In this document: positions 9,990-22,398 of the stretch, piece by piece
Layout: the number at the start of each line of letters is the position of its first letter
How positions within the stretch are numbered: position 1 is the stretch's first letter
From: Paracoccus yibinensis
GTDB taxonomy: Bacteria; Pseudomonadota; Alphaproteobacteria; Rhodobacterales; Rhodobacteraceae
Assembly (NCBI RefSeq): GCF_030846195.1
Contig: NZ_JAVCWH010000001.1
Coordinates: 372,001 to 436,000 of the forward strand
Length of the DNA: 64,000 nucleotides
Direction: 5' to 3'
Notes under the pieces: generated by a model
Databases searched by the model: none
What the model was told of the DNA's origin: nothing
What the model saw: only the letters and a program-made list of their open reading frames with translations
Program-made: the position numbers and the translations under genes

Positions 9990-10706
9990 TCAGTCCTTGC
10001 GGCGGAAGGTGGCATAATGCGGGACGCGCCCCTCGCGCAGGGCCTTCTGTTCATAGCGGGTGCTGAGCCAGTCGTCCCAGGCGACCGGACTGTCGCCCAC
10101 CAGATCGAAGCCCGCCTGCGGGACCTCCTCCAGCGTTTGACGCATGTAGTCGGGAATGTCCGTCGCTACCCGGAACTCGGCGCCGGGCTTCATCACGCGG
10201 GCCAGCGGGATCAGGTGTTCGGGTGTCACGAAGCGGCGGCGGTGGTGGCGGGCCTTGGGCCACGGGTCGGGATAGTTGAGAAAGGCGCGGCTGATGGCGG
10301 CGTCGGGCAGCACGTCCATCAGGTCGCGCACGTCGCCGGGATGCACGCTGACATTCGTGACGCCCGCGTTGCGGATCTTTCCCAGCAGCATGGCGACACC
10401 GTTGATGAAAGGCTCGCAGCCGATGATGCCGATGTCCGGGTATCGGGCGGCCATGTGGACCATGTGCTCGCCCCCGCCGAAGCCGACCTCCAGCCAGATC
10501 GAGCGGTCGTCGCCGAAGATCGCCGCCGGATCGATCGGCAGCCGGTCCGGGTTGTCCTGCACGGTGATGCCGCGCGGGCGCAACTCGCCAAGATCCTCGG
10601 ACAGATAGCCTTTCTGGCTTTGGCGCAGGGTCTTGCCGTGCCGCCGGCCATAGAAGTTGCGGCGCGGCGGGTTCGGGTCGAAGGTGGATTTAGGTGTGTC
10701 GGACAT
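9990..10706 (-). CDS. trmB: tRNA (guanine-N7-)-methyltransferase
   Basis: Transfers methyl from SAM to N7 of G46 in tRNA; cytosolic. The 238-aa protein shows the TrmB motifs: the GFGGGEH SAM-binding loop, DPWPKARHHRRRF, and a C-terminal TRYEQKALREGR. The ATG at 10706 (MSDTPKS) is preferred over the GTG five codons upstream. It follows rnj by 44 bp in the same direction and may be the last gene of the nuo-birA-coaX-rnj transcription block. Confidence 0.93.
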   Translation of the reverse strand: MSDTPKSTFDPNPPRRNFYGRRHGKTLRQSQKGYLSEDLGELRPRGITVQDNPDRLPIDPAAIFGDDRSIWLEVGFGGGEHMVHMAARYPDIGIIGCEPFINGVAMLLGKIRNAGVTNVSVHPGDVRDLMDVLPDAAISRAFLNYPDPWPKARHHRRRFVTPEHLIPLARVMKPGAEFRVATDIPDYMRQTLEEVPQAGFDLVGDSPVAWDDWLSTRYEQKALREGRVPHYATFRRKD

Positions 10707-10750
10707 GGGCCGGAATTGCACCGGCGGCCATGCCGGGTCAACCCCTGCTG

Positions 10751-12427
10751 CTACTCTCCCATCAGGCGGCTGATGATCACCGTCACCTCGGGCTTCTTTC
10801 CGATCTCCTCCATCGCGACCTGGCGGGTGATCTTGCGGATCGCCTCGTCCATCTTGGCGTCGTCGCGCACCACGCGGGCATCGGCGCCCTCCAGGAACTC
10901 GGACAGTTCGCCTTCGATATGCGCGCCCAGATCCTCGCCGCTGCGGGTGCGGCCAGGCAGGCCCATCAGCTCGACCCAGGCGTCGGGCAGGACGTTGTCC
11001 TCCTCGTCCACGATCACGCTGACAAGGGCGTGCCCGTTCAGCGCCATGCGGATGCGGTCGCGGACGACGCCGTCCATGGCGCCGATCAGCACGGTGCCGT
11101 CCAGATACAGGCGGCCGGTTTCCACCTGATCCACCACGCGGGGCGTATCACCGGTCAGGTCCAGCATGGTGCCGTTGGTGGCAATCTCGGCCGCAATCCC
11201 CTTGGCGCGGGCCATCATGACATGCTCGCGCAGGTGCAGATGCTCGCCATGCATGGGAATCACGATCTGGGGTTTCAGCAACTCGTGCAGCGCCTCGATG
11301 TCGGGGCGGTTGGCGTGGCCCGAGACATGGTAAAGCCCGTCATCGGCGTCATAAACCTCGACCCCCAGTTCGCTGAGCGAGTTCATGATCCGCCCGACGG
11401 AGCGTTCATTGCCGGGGATGGTCTTGGAACTGAACAGGAAACTGTCGCCTTCCTTCAGCATCAGCCCAAGATAACGCCCCCGGGACAGCTGCGCGCTTGC
11501 AGCACGACGTTCGCCCTGGCTGCCGGTCGCCAGCAGCATGACCTGGTTGCGGGGCAGGCTGGCCGCTTCTTCGGGACCGATGGTATCGGGGAAATCGGTC
11601 AGGACGCCGGTCTCCAGACCCACGGCAACCATCTTGCGCATGGCCCGGCCCAGCAGGCACACCTTGCGGCCGCCGGCAATCGCCGCGTCGGACAGGGTCT
11701 TCAGCCGGGCAATGTTGCTGGCAAAGGTCGTGGCGACAACCATGTTCTTCTGCGCCATGACCCATTCCAAAATCGGATTGGCCAGCATCGCCTCGGACCG
11801 TCCGGGATGGGTCGAGAAGATGTTGGTGCTGTCGCAGGCCAGGACCTTGATGCCACGCCCCTCGGCCGCGATGTGGTGCCAGGCGATCGGGTCGAAGGGA
11901 TCACCCACGACCGGCGTGCCGTCCAGCTTGAAGTCGCCGGTATGAACGACCCGGCCCGCGGGTGTGTCGATGATCAGCGCGGCGCTTTCGGGAATGGAAT
12001 GGCTGACAGGAACGAACTGGACGGTGAACGGGCCGACCTGCGTCACTTCGGGTCGCGCGCCCACGATGGTGACGACCGAGGGCGAGTGACCCTGTTCCTC
12101 CAGCTTCAGACGCACCAGAGCGCCGGTGAACTGCCGGGCATAGATGGGAACTTTCAGGCGGCCATACAGGTGGCCCAGGGCGCCCAGGTGATCCTCGTGC
12201 CCGTGGGTAACGAAGATCGCCTCCAGCCGGTCGCGGTTCTGTTCCAGCCAGGACAGGTCGGGCATGATCAGGTCGATGCCGGGACTGCTGTCCATGTCGC
12301 CGAAGCTGACGCCCAGATCGACCAAAATCAGCCTTTCGCGCCCCGGCGTGCCATAGCCATAGACATAGGCGTTCATGCCGATTTCGCCCGCGCCGCCCAG
12401 CGGCAGATAGATCAGGCGCTCAGCCAT
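10751..12427 (-). CDS. rnj: ribonuclease J
   Basis: Metallo-beta-lactamase/beta-CASP ribonuclease with 5'-to-3' exonuclease and endonuclease activity in RNA processing and decay. The 558-aa protein has the zinc motif THGHEDHLGAL, the beta-CASP region, PMHGEHLHLREH, and a C-terminal RNase J domain. Length is normal for alphaproteobacterial enzymes. The ATG at 12427 overlaps the coaX stop by 8 bp, so translation is probably coupled. This nuoN-birA-coaX-rnj order is, to my knowledge, common in Rhodobacterales. Confidence 0.94.
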   Translation of the reverse strand: MAERLIYLPLGGAGEIGMNAYVYGYGTPGRERLILVDLGVSFGDMDSSPGIDLIMPDLSWLEQNRDRLEAIFVTHGHEDHLGALGHLYGRLKVPIYARQFTGALVRLKLEEQGHSPSVVTIVGARPEVTQVGPFTVQFVPVSHSIPESAALIIDTPAGRVVHTGDFKLDGTPVVGDPFDPIAWHHIAAEGRGIKVLACDSTNIFSTHPGRSEAMLANPILEWVMAQKNMVVATTFASNIARLKTLSDAAIAGGRKVCLLGRAMRKMVAVGLETGVLTDFPDTIGPEEAASLPRNQVMLLATGSQGERRAASAQLSRGRYLGLMLKEGDSFLFSSKTIPGNERSVGRIMNSLSELGVEVYDADDGLYHVSGHANRPDIEALHELLKPQIVIPMHGEHLHLREHVMMARAKGIAAEIATNGTMLDLTGDTPRVVDQVETGRLYLDGTVLIGAMDGVVRDRIRMALNGHALVSVIVDEEDNVLPDAWVELMGLPGRTRSGEDLGAHIEGELSEFLEGADARVVRDDAKMDEAIRKITRQVAMEEIGKKPEVTVIISRLMGE

Positions 12428-13199
12428 TGCCCATCTCCTTGTTGTAATCGTGAATGAGCCGCAGCCCGTGCATCGTCAGATCGTCTTCGATTGCATCGAA
12501 CAGGTCAAATCCCTGATCGAACAGCGGTGCCAGCCCCCCGGTGGCGATCACCTTCATCGGACGGTCCCGTTCGGCGCGAATCTGGCGGACGACCCCGTCC
12601 ACCAGCCCGATATAGCCCCAGAAGATGCCCGACTGGATGCAGGCGACCGTGTTGGTGCCGATCACGCGGGCGGGCATGGTCACATCGACATGCGGCAGGC
12701 TGGCCGCGCCCATGTGCAGGGCTTCCAGCGACAGGTTCACGCCCGGCGCGATCACGCCGCCGATATAGGCGCCGTCCACGTCCACCACGTCGAATGTCGT
12801 GGCCGTCCCGAAATCCACGACGATCAGGTCCGGGCCATGGCGCGCGAAGGCCGCGACCGTGTTGACCAGGCGGTCGGGACCGACGACCGTGCCGGCATCG
12901 ACGCGCGGACCCACCGGAAGCAGGCAATCGGGCTTGCCCACCACCAGCGGGCGGGTGTCGAAATAGCGGTTGCACAGCACGCGCAAGTTGAAGACCACGC
13001 GCGGCGCCGTCGAACTGATGATGCAGCCGTCGATGTCCAGGCCGAATTTCTGCCCCTCGATCAGGGTGGACAACCAGACGAAGTATTCATCCGCCGTCCG
13101 CCGGTGATCGGTCGAGATGCGCCAATGCGCCAGAAACCGTTCGCCGTTCCAGATCGAAAAGACCGTGTTCGTGTTGCCGGTGTCGATGCAGAGCAGCAT
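12420..13199 (-). CDS. coaX: type III pantothenate kinase
   Basis: Phosphorylates pantothenate, the first step of CoA biosynthesis; cytosolic, with an ASKHA fold. The 259-aa protein starts MLLCIDTGNTNTVFS (phosphate-1 motif DTGNTN), then has GPDRLVNTVAA and DFGTATTFDVV, and GGVIAPGVNLS. The ATG at 13199 fits the family start, directly at the phosphate loop. It begins 1 bp after the birA stop and overlaps rnj by 8 bp, so the three genes form one coupled block. Confidence 0.94.
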   Translation of the reverse strand: MLLCIDTGNTNTVFSIWNGERFLAHWRISTDHRRTADEYFVWLSTLIEGQKFGLDIDGCIISSTAPRVVFNLRVLCNRYFDTRPLVVGKPDCLLPVGPRVDAGTVVGPDRLVNTVAAFARHGPDLIVVDFGTATTFDVVDVDGAYIGGVIAPGVNLSLEALHMGAASLPHVDVTMPARVIGTNTVACIQSGIFWGYIGLVDGVVRQIRAERDRPMKVIATGGLAPLFDQGFDLFDAIEDDLTMHGLRLIHDYNKEMGNG

Positions 13200-13200
13200 G

Positions 13201-13971
13201 TCAGGCCCCCGAGAAATAGATGTCGGCGGCCGGGATCGCCTGGCGGCCACGCGGACCAGTCAGGATCAGCGCGCCGGTTTCGTCGATGCCTTCAAACCGG
13301 CCGGTCGTCTCGACGGCGCCCGTCCGGGCGGTGATCGTCTCGCCCAGCCTCGCGGCGCGGGCCAGCCAGGCAGTGCGGATGGGGGCGAAGCCAAAATCGC
13401 GCATCTGTCTATGCCATTGATCGAAGGCGGCTGCCAAGGCGTCAAGCAGATCACCCGGGGCAACCAGCAGCCCGGTCTCGCCTTGCAGGCTGACGGGCCG
13501 CACGGCGCCTGCCTCGGCGATGTCGGGGGCTGCGATCAGGTTCACTCCGATGCCGATGGCAAGCGCCTGGATCGCTCCGCCCGACCCGATGCTTTCCAGC
13601 AGGATGCCCGACAGCTTGCCGCCGTTCAGCAGCACGTCATTCGGCCATTTCAGAGCAACGTTCAGCTGCGGCCCGCAGAGCTGGCGCAGCGCGTCGTGGA
13701 CGGCAAGCGCGGCGACAAAGGAAAGCCGCGCAGCGTCCGCCGGACCCCCTTCGGGACGCAAGACCAGGGTCGCCGCGAAATTGCCGGGCGGGTCGGTCCA
13801 GGCCCTGCCCCGTCGGCCGCGGCCCGCCGTTTGACGGCGTGCCATGATCCAGGTCGGCCCGGACAGCGCGGGTGCCATCCGCATCGCCTCGGCATTCGTG
13901 CTGTCAACCTGTTCCAGGACGTGGCGCGCCACGCCCTGCGGCCAGGCTGTCAGCGGCGCGCCGCTACTCAA
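13201..13971 (-). CDS. birA: biotin-[acetyl-CoA-carboxylase] ligase
   Basis: Activates biotin as biotinyl-AMP and transfers it to the biotin carrier protein of acetyl-CoA carboxylase. The protein (about 256 aa) has the catalytic loop [11 protein letters not shown], the KWPNDVLL motif and a C-terminal SH3-like domain. There is no N-terminal helix-turn-helix, so it should be a ligase only and not a repressor. The frame is open far upstream, but that part is antisense-like to nuoN in another frame. The likely start is TTG 13971 ([14 protein letters not shown]), which overlaps the nuoN stop by 8 bp; no strong ribosome site is seen, so an internal GTG is possible. Confidence 0.85.
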   Translation of the reverse strand: MSSGAPLTAWPQGVARHVLEQVDSTNAEAMRMAPALSGPTWIMARRQTAGRGRRGRAWTDPPGNFAATLVLRPEGGPADAARLSFVAALAVHDALRQLCGPQLNVALKWPNDVLLNGGKLSGILLESIGSGGAIQALAIGIGVNLIAAPDIAEAGAVRPVSLQGETGLLVAPGDLLDALAAAFDQWHRQMRDFGFAPIRTAWLARAARLGETITARTGAVETTGRFEGIDETGALILTGPRGRQAIPAADIYFSGA

Positions 13972-15460
13972 CGGCAGGAGTCTCGGCCGAGGTGTCGGGA
14001 AGAAGGGCCGCATCGGCAGGCACTGCCACAAGCGACTCCGCGGCGGTCGCCGCAGCGGTATCGACGCCCCACATGGATACCGCGCCGACCAGCAGCAAGG
14101 CTGCCGGAACGACCAGGGCCGCGTATTGCACCGCACCCATGCGGCTTTGGACGCCCTCGTTCTCGGCACCGAAGAACATGTAGTAGACGATGCGCAGATA
14201 GTAGAAGGCACCGATGACCGAGGCGATGACACCCAGCACCGCCAGCCATGACATTCCCGCCTGAACGGCAGCCGTCAGCACGCCGTATTTCGCGAAGAAG
14301 CCAAGGAAGGGCGGCACGCCGGCCAGGCTGAACATCAGGAACAGGACCGCGAAGCCCTTGATCGGCTCGGCCTGCGCAAAGCGATTCAGGCTTTCCAGGT
14401 CGGTGATCGGGCGGCCGTCGCGTTCCATCGACAGGATGAAGGCGAAGGAACCCACGTTCATCACGGCGTAGATCGCCATGTAGAGCAGCATCGACTGCAC
14501 GCCGAAGGCCGTTCCCGCTGCAAGACCAACCAGGGCAAAGCCCATATGGGCGATCGAGGAATAGGCCATCAGACGCTTGATGTTGCGCTGCCCGATCCCG
14601 GCGATGGATCCCAGGAACATCGACAACACCGCCAGCGCCGCGATGATCTGGCCCCAGTCGCCCGGCACGTTGCCGAAGGCGTCGAACATCAGCCGCGCAA
14701 TCAGCGCCATAGCCGCAACCTTGGGCGCGGTCGCGAAGAAGGCCGTCACCGGCGTCGGCGCGCCTTCGTAAACGTCAGGCGTCCACATGTGGAAGGGCAC
14801 GGCCGAGACCTTGAAGGCCAGGCCCACCAGCAGGAAGACCAGGCCGAACAGCAGGCCCACCGACAATTGCCCGCCGACCACCACCTGAACGATCCCGGCA
14901 AAGCTGGTTGTCCCCGAGAAACCATAGACCAGCGAGGCGCCGTAAAGCAGCATCCCCGACGACAGCGATCCCAGGACGAAATACTTCAGCCCCGCCTCGG
15001 ACGATTTCACGCTGTCCCGGCGCATGGCCGCGGCGACGTAAAGCGCAAGCGACTGCAACTCCAGCCCCATGTACAGCGACAGAAGGTCGCTGGCGGAAAC
15101 CATCATCATCATGCCGATAGAGGCCAGGGTGATCAGGATCGGAAACTCGAACCGCAACAGGTTGTGCCGCTCCATGTAATCGGCGCTCATCGCCAGGACG
15201 GCAGCGGCGGAAACAAGGATGGTCACCTTGGCGAAGCGGGCGAAGGCGTCGTCGGTGAACATCCCAAAGAAGGCCACCTGCGCCGGGCGGTCTGCGAAGC
15301 CGACGTAAAGCCCGATCACCAGCAACGCGGCAACAGTCGCCCACAATATCGGACGGGCGATCGCGTCCTTGCCGAAATAGGCCCCGGCCATCAGCGCAGC
15401 CATGGCATAGATCGCCAGCACAAGTTCCGGCAGGATGGTCGAGAAATCGAGCGCGGTCAT
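13964..15460 (-). CDS. nuoN: NADH-quinone oxidoreductase subunit N
   Basis: Antiporter-like membrane subunit of respiratory complex I, one of the proton-pumping arm proteins. The 498-aa protein is rich in predicted transmembrane helices, with the conserved [19 protein letters not shown] loop and the lysine-bearing [16 protein letters not shown] region. It is the last nuo gene; nuoM ends 10 bp upstream and the birA start lies inside its stop region. Length agrees with P. denitrificans Nqo14. Confidence 0.95.
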   Translation of the reverse strand: MTALDFSTILPELVLAIYAMAALMAGAYFGKDAIARPILWATVAALLVIGLYVGFADRPAQVAFFGMFTDDAFARFAKVTILVSAAAVLAMSADYMERHNLLRFEFPILITLASIGMMMMVSASDLLSLYMGLELQSLALYVAAAMRRDSVKSSEAGLKYFVLGSLSSGMLLYGASLVYGFSGTTSFAGIVQVVVGGQLSVGLLFGLVFLLVGLAFKVSAVPFHMWTPDVYEGAPTPVTAFFATAPKVAAMALIARLMFDAFGNVPGDWGQIIAALAVLSMFLGSIAGIGQRNIKRLMAYSSIAHMGFALVGLAAGTAFGVQSMLLYMAIYAVMNVGSFAFILSMERDGRPITDLESLNRFAQAEPIKGFAVLFLMFSLAGVPPFLGFFAKYGVLTAAVQAGMSWLAVLGVIASVIGAFYYLRIVYYMFFGAENEGVQSRMGAVQYAALVVPAALLLVGAVSMWGVDTAAATAAESLVAVPADAALLPDTSAETPAVE

Positions 15461-15470
15461 CGTGCGTCCC

Positions 15471-17039
15471 TCAATGGCTGGCAGGGGCTGCTTCCGCCTG
15501 CGCGGTCACAGCCAGCCCGTCGCGTCCGTCATGCGGCAGGGCTTCGTGATAGTTGACCAGCAACGCCTGGACGGCGGGGCCGGTGATGTCGGTGACGGCG
15601 CGCGGATAGACGCCCAGGAACAGCGTCATGACGATCAGCGGAACGAAGATCCATTTTTCGCGCGGGGTCATGTCGGTGATGGTCCGCAGGCTTTCCCGGA
15701 CCAGAGCGCCCAGCGTCACGCGCCGGTAAAGCCACAGCGCGTAGCCCGCCGACAGGATCACGCCGGTCGCGGCGACAAAGGCGACCCAGGTATTGGCCTT
15801 GAAGGTGCCCATCAGGGTCAGGAATTCGCCCACGAAGCCCGAGGTGCCGGGCAGGCCCACGTTGGCCATCGTGAAGAACAGGAACACCAGCGCATAGACC
15901 GGCATCCGGTTGACCAGCCCGCCATAGGCGTCGATTTCCCGCGTGTGCATCCGGTCGTAGATCACGCCCACCAGCAGGAACAGCGCGCCCGAGATGAAGC
16001 CGTGCGACACCATCTGGAAGATCGCCCCGTCCAGTCCCTGCTGGTTCGCGGCAAAGACGCCCATCGTGACGAAGCCCATATGCGCCACCGACGAATAGGC
16101 GATCAGCTTCTTCATGTCGGACTGCACCAGCGCCACCAGCGAGGTATAGACGATGGCGATGGCCGACATCCAGAAGACCAGCGGTTGCAGCATGTCGCTG
16201 GCCACCGGGAACATCGGCAGGCTGAACCGCAGGAAGCCGTATCCGCCCATCTTCAGCAGCACCGCAGCCAGCACGACCGAACCGGCCGTCGGCGCCTGCA
16301 CGTGCGCGTCGGGCAGCCAGGTATGGACCGGCCACATCGGCATCTTGACCGCGAAGCTGGCGAAGAAGGCCAGGAACAGCAGCGTCTGCATTCCGCCGAC
16401 CACCGTGAAGCCCAGGACGCGCATCGTCTCGGACGGGAAGTCGAAGGCCAGCAGTTGCGCGATGTCGGTCGTGCCGGCGGTGCGCGCCATCGCGATCATC
16501 GCCACCAGCATCAGGACCGATCCGAGGAAGGTATAAAGGAAGAACTTGAACGTCGCGTAGATGCGGTTCGCCCCGCCCCAGATGCCGATGATCAGGAACA
16601 TCGGGATCAGGCCCGCCTCGAAGAACAGGTAGAACAGGATCAGGTCAAGCGCCGTGAAGACGCCGATCATCAGGCCTTCCAGCACCAGGAAGGCGATCAT
16701 GTATTCCTTGACGCGGGTCTTCACGTCCCAGGTGGACAGGATCGTCAGCGGCATCAGGAAGGTCGTCAGCATCACGAACAGGACCGAGATGCCGTCCACG
16801 CCCATCTTGTAGCGCAGGCCCATGATCCAGGGATGATCCTCGACAAACTGGAATCCGGTATCGGCCGGGTCGAAGCCTGCCAGCACGAACAGCGAGATCA
16901 CGAAGGTGGCCGAGGTGGCGATCAGCGCCAGCCACTTGGCATTGCGCTGCGCGGCCTCGTCCTCGCCCCGCAGGAACAGGGCCAGGATCCCCGCTGCCAC
17001 GATGGGCAGGAAGGTGATGATCGAAAGAAGGTTCGTCAT
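15471..17039 (-). CDS. nuoM: NADH-quinone oxidoreductase subunit M
   Basis: Antiporter-like membrane subunit of complex I. The 522-aa protein carries the family motifs: [18 protein letters not shown], the [19 protein letters not shown] loop and [14 protein letters not shown], with the pump lysines embedded in helices. It starts at ATG 17039, 1 bp after the nuoL stop, and ends 10 bp before nuoN. Confidence 0.96.
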   Translation of the reverse strand: MTNLLSIITFLPIVAAGILALFLRGEDEAAQRNAKWLALIATSATFVISLFVLAGFDPADTGFQFVEDHPWIMGLRYKMGVDGISVLFVMLTTFLMPLTILSTWDVKTRVKEYMIAFLVLEGLMIGVFTALDLILFYLFFEAGLIPMFLIIGIWGGANRIYATFKFFLYTFLGSVLMLVAMIAMARTAGTTDIAQLLAFDFPSETMRVLGFTVVGGMQTLLFLAFFASFAVKMPMWPVHTWLPDAHVQAPTAGSVVLAAVLLKMGGYGFLRFSLPMFPVASDMLQPLVFWMSAIAIVYTSLVALVQSDMKKLIAYSSVAHMGFVTMGVFAANQQGLDGAIFQMVSHGFISGALFLLVGVIYDRMHTREIDAYGGLVNRMPVYALVFLFFTMANVGLPGTSGFVGEFLTLMGTFKANTWVAFVAATGVILSAGYALWLYRRVTLGALVRESLRTITDMTPREKWIFVPLIVMTLFLGVYPRAVTDITGPAVQALLVNYHEALPHDGRDGLAVTAQAEAAPASH

Positions 17040-17040
17040 G

Positions 17041-19290
17041 TCAGTGCGCGCCCCGCATCATCACCCAGATCAGCAAGCCCACGATGCCCAAGACCATCGC
17101 GAAGGCATAGTGGAACAGATAGCCCGACTGCACGCGACCGGCGAAGCGCGTCAGGCGCGGGATGATTCCCATCGCCACCCCGTTGATGGCGCCGTCGATA
17201 ACCGCTCCGTCACCGCCCGTCCACAGCTTGCGGCCGATCCACAGCGCAGGCCGGACGAAGACGAAGTGATAGATTTCATCGAAGTACCACTTGTTCAGCA
17301 GGAATTGATACAAAGCGGGCTGCTGTGCGGCGAGTTTCGCCGGGGCATTGGGAAAGCGGATATACATCAGCCAGGACAGGCCAAGCCCGATCAGCATCGC
17401 CACGAAGGGCGACAGCTTGACCCAGGTCGGCACGTAATGCGCGTCATGCATGACATGGTTGTCCGACCGCATGAAGATCGCGCCCTGTTCGTATTCTGCG
17501 AGGGCCTCGTGACCGTCGGCGGCAGTTTCCTCGGCAGGATCGCTTGCGGCACCTGCGGCAGCATGAGTCGCAGCACCCGCTGGTTCCCCATGCGGCGCCT
17601 CGGCCACGGCGCCGTCAAGCGCCTCGCCATGGCCGCCCTCGGCCTGTTCATGCGCGGCTTCGGGCAGGCCGAAGAACCGCTGCACGTCGTCACCGAAGAA
17701 GCTGCCGTACCAGATCATGCCCGCGAAGATCGAACCCAACGCCAGGACAGCCAGGGGAACAGTCATCACCGGCGGGCTTTCATGCGCATGATGATGCGCG
17801 TGCAGCGGGTCGTAGTAGCCGTGATTGTCGTGGCCATGCCCGCCATGTCCGTGGCCATGCGCTGCGGGAACGGGCTGCACTTCTTCCTCGGTCTTGATCT
17901 CGGCGTCCCAGACCTTTTGCGGGCGCGGCGCACCCCAGAAGGTCAGGAACATTAGCCGCCAGGAGTAGAAGCTGGTCATCAGCGCCGCAATCACCAGCAG
18001 CCAGAAGGCATAGCTGACGCCGGATGCATAGGCGCTTTCGATCACGGCGTCCTTGGACAGGAAACCCGCGAAGCCGATATGGGTCAGCGGAATGCCCACG
18101 CCCGTAATGGCAAGCGTGCCGATCAGCATGGCGGCAAAGGTATAGGGCACCTTCTTGCGCAGCCCGCCATAGTTCCGCATGTCCTGTTCGTGGTGCATCG
18201 CGTGGATCACGGAACCGGCGCCCAGGAACAGCATGGCCTTGAAGAAGGCGTGCGTGAACAGGTGGAACATCGCGACCGAATAGACGCCGACGCCCGCCGC
18301 CACGAACATATAGCCCAGCTGCGAACAGGTCGAATAGGCGATCACGCGCTTGATGTCGTTCTGCACCAGGCCCACGGTCGCGGCGAAGAAGGCCGTGCTG
18401 GCGCCGATGATCGTCACGAACATCTTGGTCTCGGGCGCGAATTCGAACAGCGGCGACATGCGGCAGACCAGGAAGACACCCGCCGTCACCATGGTCGCCG
18501 CGTGGATCAACGCCGACACCGGGGTCGGGCCTTCCATGGCGTCCGGCAGCCAGGTGTGCAGGAACAGCTGCGCAGACTTGCCCATCGCGCCCACGAACAG
18601 CAGGAAGGCCAGAAGGTTCGCCGCGTTCCACTCGGTCCACAGGAAGCGCATCTGCACGTTCGCCAGTTCGGCCACCTGCGCGAAGATGGCGTCGAACTGG
18701 ATCGAGCCGGTCATCCACCACAAGCCGAAGATGCCCATCAGGAAGCCGAAGTCGCCGACCCGGTTGACGATGAAGGCCTTGATGGCGGCGGCATTGGCGG
18801 ACGGCTTGCGATAATAGAAGCCGATCAGCAGGTAGGAGGCAACGCCCACGCCTTCCCAGCCGAAGAACATCTGCAACAGGTTGTCCGCCGTCACCAGCAT
18901 CAGCATGGCAAAGGTGAAAAAGGACAGATAGGCGAAGAAGCGCGCCTTGTAGTGTTCGTGATGCGTCCAGTTGTCGTCATGGGCCATGTAGCCCATGGAA
19001 TACAGGTGGACCAGAGCGGACACCGTCGTCACCACGATCAGCATGATCGCCGTCAGCCGGTCCAGGCGGATCCCCCACTGGGCGCTGAACTCGCCCGATA
19101 CGACCCAGTCCATGACCGGGATGTGCTGGGTTTCGCCGTTAAAGCCCAAAAAGACGATCCAGGCAAACAGGGCGCAGACGAACAGCACCCCCGTCGTCAG
19201 CAACTGCGCGGCCTTTTCGCCGATGAAGCGCCAGCCGAAGCCGCCGATCAGGGCGGCCACCAGGGGCGCGAACAGGATGAATTGCACCAT
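17041..19290 (-). CDS. nuoL: NADH-quinone oxidoreductase subunit L with a His-rich loop
   Basis: Distal antiporter-like subunit of complex I, carrying the long lateral helix at its C-terminus. Conserved blocks include [38 protein letters not shown] and [14 protein letters not shown]. At 749 aa it is longer than E. coli NuoL (613) and than Nqo12 of P. denitrificans (about 703). The extra length lies in two hydrophilic stretches: a histidine-rich segment at about residues 474-503 (11 His in 28 residues) and an Ala/Glu/His-rich segment at about 540-605, both before the last helices. The ATG at 19290 follows nuoK by 6 bp. Confidence 0.95.
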   Translation of the reverse strand: MVQFILFAPLVAALIGGFGWRFIGEKAAQLLTTGVLFVCALFAWIVFLGFNGETQHIPVMDWVVSGEFSAQWGIRLDRLTAIMLIVVTTVSALVHLYSMGYMAHDDNWTHHEHYKARFFAYLSFFTFAMLMLVTADNLLQMFFGWEGVGVASYLLIGFYYRKPSANAAAIKAFIVNRVGDFGFLMGIFGLWWMTGSIQFDAIFAQVAELANVQMRFLWTEWNAANLLAFLLFVGAMGKSAQLFLHTWLPDAMEGPTPVSALIHAATMVTAGVFLVCRMSPLFEFAPETKMFVTIIGASTAFFAATVGLVQNDIKRVIAYSTCSQLGYMFVAAGVGVYSVAMFHLFTHAFFKAMLFLGAGSVIHAMHHEQDMRNYGGLRKKVPYTFAAMLIGTLAITGVGIPLTHIGFAGFLSKDAVIESAYASGVSYAFWLLVIAALMTSFYSWRLMFLTFWGAPRPQKVWDAEIKTEEEVQPVPAAHGHGHGGHGHDNHGYYDPLHAHHHAHESPPVMTVPLAVLALGSIFAGMIWYGSFFGDDVQRFFGLPEAAHEQAEGGHGEALDGAVAEAPHGEPAGAATHAAAGAASDPAEETAADGHEALAEYEQGAIFMRSDNHVMHDAHYVPTWVKLSPFVAMLIGLGLSWLMYIRFPNAPAKLAAQQPALYQFLLNKWYFDEIYHFVFVRPALWIGRKLWTGGDGAVIDGAINGVAMGIIPRLTRFAGRVQSGYLFHYAFAMVLGIVGLLIWVMMRGAH

Positions 19291-19296
19291 GACCGC

Positions 19297-19632
<336 letters not shown>

Positions 19633-19661
19633 TCAATGTCTGTCCGCCTGGCAAGCGGGGC

Positions 19662-20260
19662 TTATAGCCCCTGCCCCGGCTTCACGTCGCGCAGTTCCAT
19701 GGCCTTGGCCGGATCGCGATACATCTGCTCCAGTACGTCCTGCCGCTTGATGTCGCGCCGATGACGCATGGTCAGGGTGATGGCGCCGATCATTGCGACC
19801 AGCAGGATCAGCCCCGAGATCTGGAACGGCAGCAGATAGCGGTCATACAGGATGCTGCCGATGGCATTGGTGTTCATCGCCTGGTCCAGGATGGGCGCGG
19901 CACGCAGGCCCGGCGCCTGGTCGGCGATCTCCCAGCCGCCGAAGGCGATGACCAGCAGCGCCAGCAGGACAAGACCGATCAGCCCCGCCAGCGGCAGATA
20001 ACCGGCCAGTTCCCCGCGAAGCTGCGCGAAATCCACATCCAGCATCATCACGACGAACAGGAACAGCACCGCGACCGCGCCGACATAGACGATCACCAGA
20101 AGCATCGCCACGAATTCCGCACCCTGCAGCACGAACAGACCGGCCGAAGCGATGAAGGCCAGGATCAGCCACAGCACCGAATGGACCGGGTTGCGCGACA
20201 GCACCACCATGAAGCCCGCCGTGCAGACCGAGATGGCGAACAGATAAAAGGCGAAGGTGA

Positions 20261-20264
<4 letters not shown>
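19662..20264 (-). CDS. nuoJ: NADH-quinone oxidoreductase subunit J
   Basis: Membrane subunit of complex I (200 aa), homologous to ND6. Five predicted helices are seen, with the conserved [20 protein letters not shown] region and the helix-3 segment [18 protein letters not shown], which contains the pi-bulge helix in solved structures. Its ATG overlaps the stop of the upstream accessory gene as ATGA at 20261-20264, which indicates coupled translation. Confidence 0.95.
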
Positions 20265-21347
<1,083 letters not shown>

Positions 21348-21350
21348 CTC

Positions 21351-22382
21351 TTATGCTCCTGCCCAGCGTGCCCAGAACGAACCGAAGACTTCGAAGCGCG
21401 CAAGGAAGGCGACCAGCACGACCCAGCCCAGCGACAGCGGCAGGAACACCTTCCAGCCGATCCGCATCAACTGGTCATAGCGGTAGCGCGGCACGATCGC
21501 CTTGACCATCGCGAACATCCAGAACCAGAAGACCATCTTCAGGAACATCCACAGCGCACCGTCCGGGATGCCCGGAATGGGCGACAGCCAGCCGCCGAAG
21601 AACAGCAGCGAGATCAGCGCACACATCAGCCAGATCGCGATGTATTCGCCCGCCATGAACAGAAGATAGGGCGTGGACGAGTATTCCACCATGAACCCCG
21701 CCACCAATTCGGATTCCGCCTCGGCCAGGTCGAAGGGCGGGCGGTTCGTCTCGGCCAGGGCCGACACGAAGAACAGCACCAGCATCGGCAGGTGCGGCAG
21801 CCAGTACCAGGACAGCAGGCCCGCGCCCGCCTGCGCCTCGACGATCGCGCTGATGTTCATCGAGCCGGTCGAGATGATGACCCCGATGATGATCAGGCCC
21901 AGGCTGACCTCGTAGGAAATCATCTGCGCAGCCGCCCGCAGCGACGACAGGAACGGGTATTTCGAGTTCGAGGCCCAGCCGCCCATGATCACGCCATAAA
22001 CCTCGAGCGAGGACACGGCGAAGATGAACAGGATGCCCACGTTGATGTCGGCCATCACCCAGCCCGGCGCGAAGGGGATCGCGACGAAGGCCAGCAGGGC
22101 CAGGGTCATCGACAGGAAGGGCGCCAGGAAGAAGACGAACTTGTCCGCCCCCGCGGGGATGACGATTTCCTTCAGCACGTATTTCAGCGCGTCGGCAAAG
22201 GTTTGCAGCAGCCCCCAGGGGCCGACCACGTTCGGTCCGCGCCGCATCTGCACGGCGGCCCAGATCTTGCGGTCGCCATAGACCATGAAGATCAGCGACA
22301 GCATGACAAAGGCGATCACCGCCAGACCCTGCGCCAGCATCAGGATCGTCATGCCCAGAGAGGATGCCCAGAATTCAGCCAT
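21351..22382 (-). CDS. nuoH: NADH-quinone oxidoreductase subunit H
   Basis: Membrane subunit of complex I at the junction with the quinone chamber, homologous to ND1 (343 aa). Visible are the conserved loop [21 protein letters not shown], the [19 protein letters not shown] motif with its acidic cluster, and [15 protein letters not shown]. It follows the lipoprotein gene by 16 bp and precedes the 61-aa gene by 3 bp. Confidence 0.96.
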   Translation of the reverse strand: MAEFWASSLGMTILMLAQGLAVIAFVMLSLIFMVYGDRKIWAAVQMRRGPNVVGPWGLLQTFADALKYVLKEIVIPAGADKFVFFLAPFLSMTLALLAFVAIPFAPGWVMADINVGILFIFAVSSLEVYGVIMGGWASNSKYPFLSSLRAAAQMISYEVSLGLIIIGVIISTGSMNISAIVEAQAGAGLLSWYWLPHLPMLVLFFVSALAETNRPPFDLAEAESELVAGFMVEYSSTPYLLFMAGEYIAIWLMCALISLLFFGGWLSPIPGIPDGALWMFLKMVFWFWMFAMVKAIVPRYRYDQLMRIGWKVFLPLSLGWVVLVAFLARFEVFGSFWARWAGA

Positions 22383-22398
22383 GCCCGTCCCTATCCCG

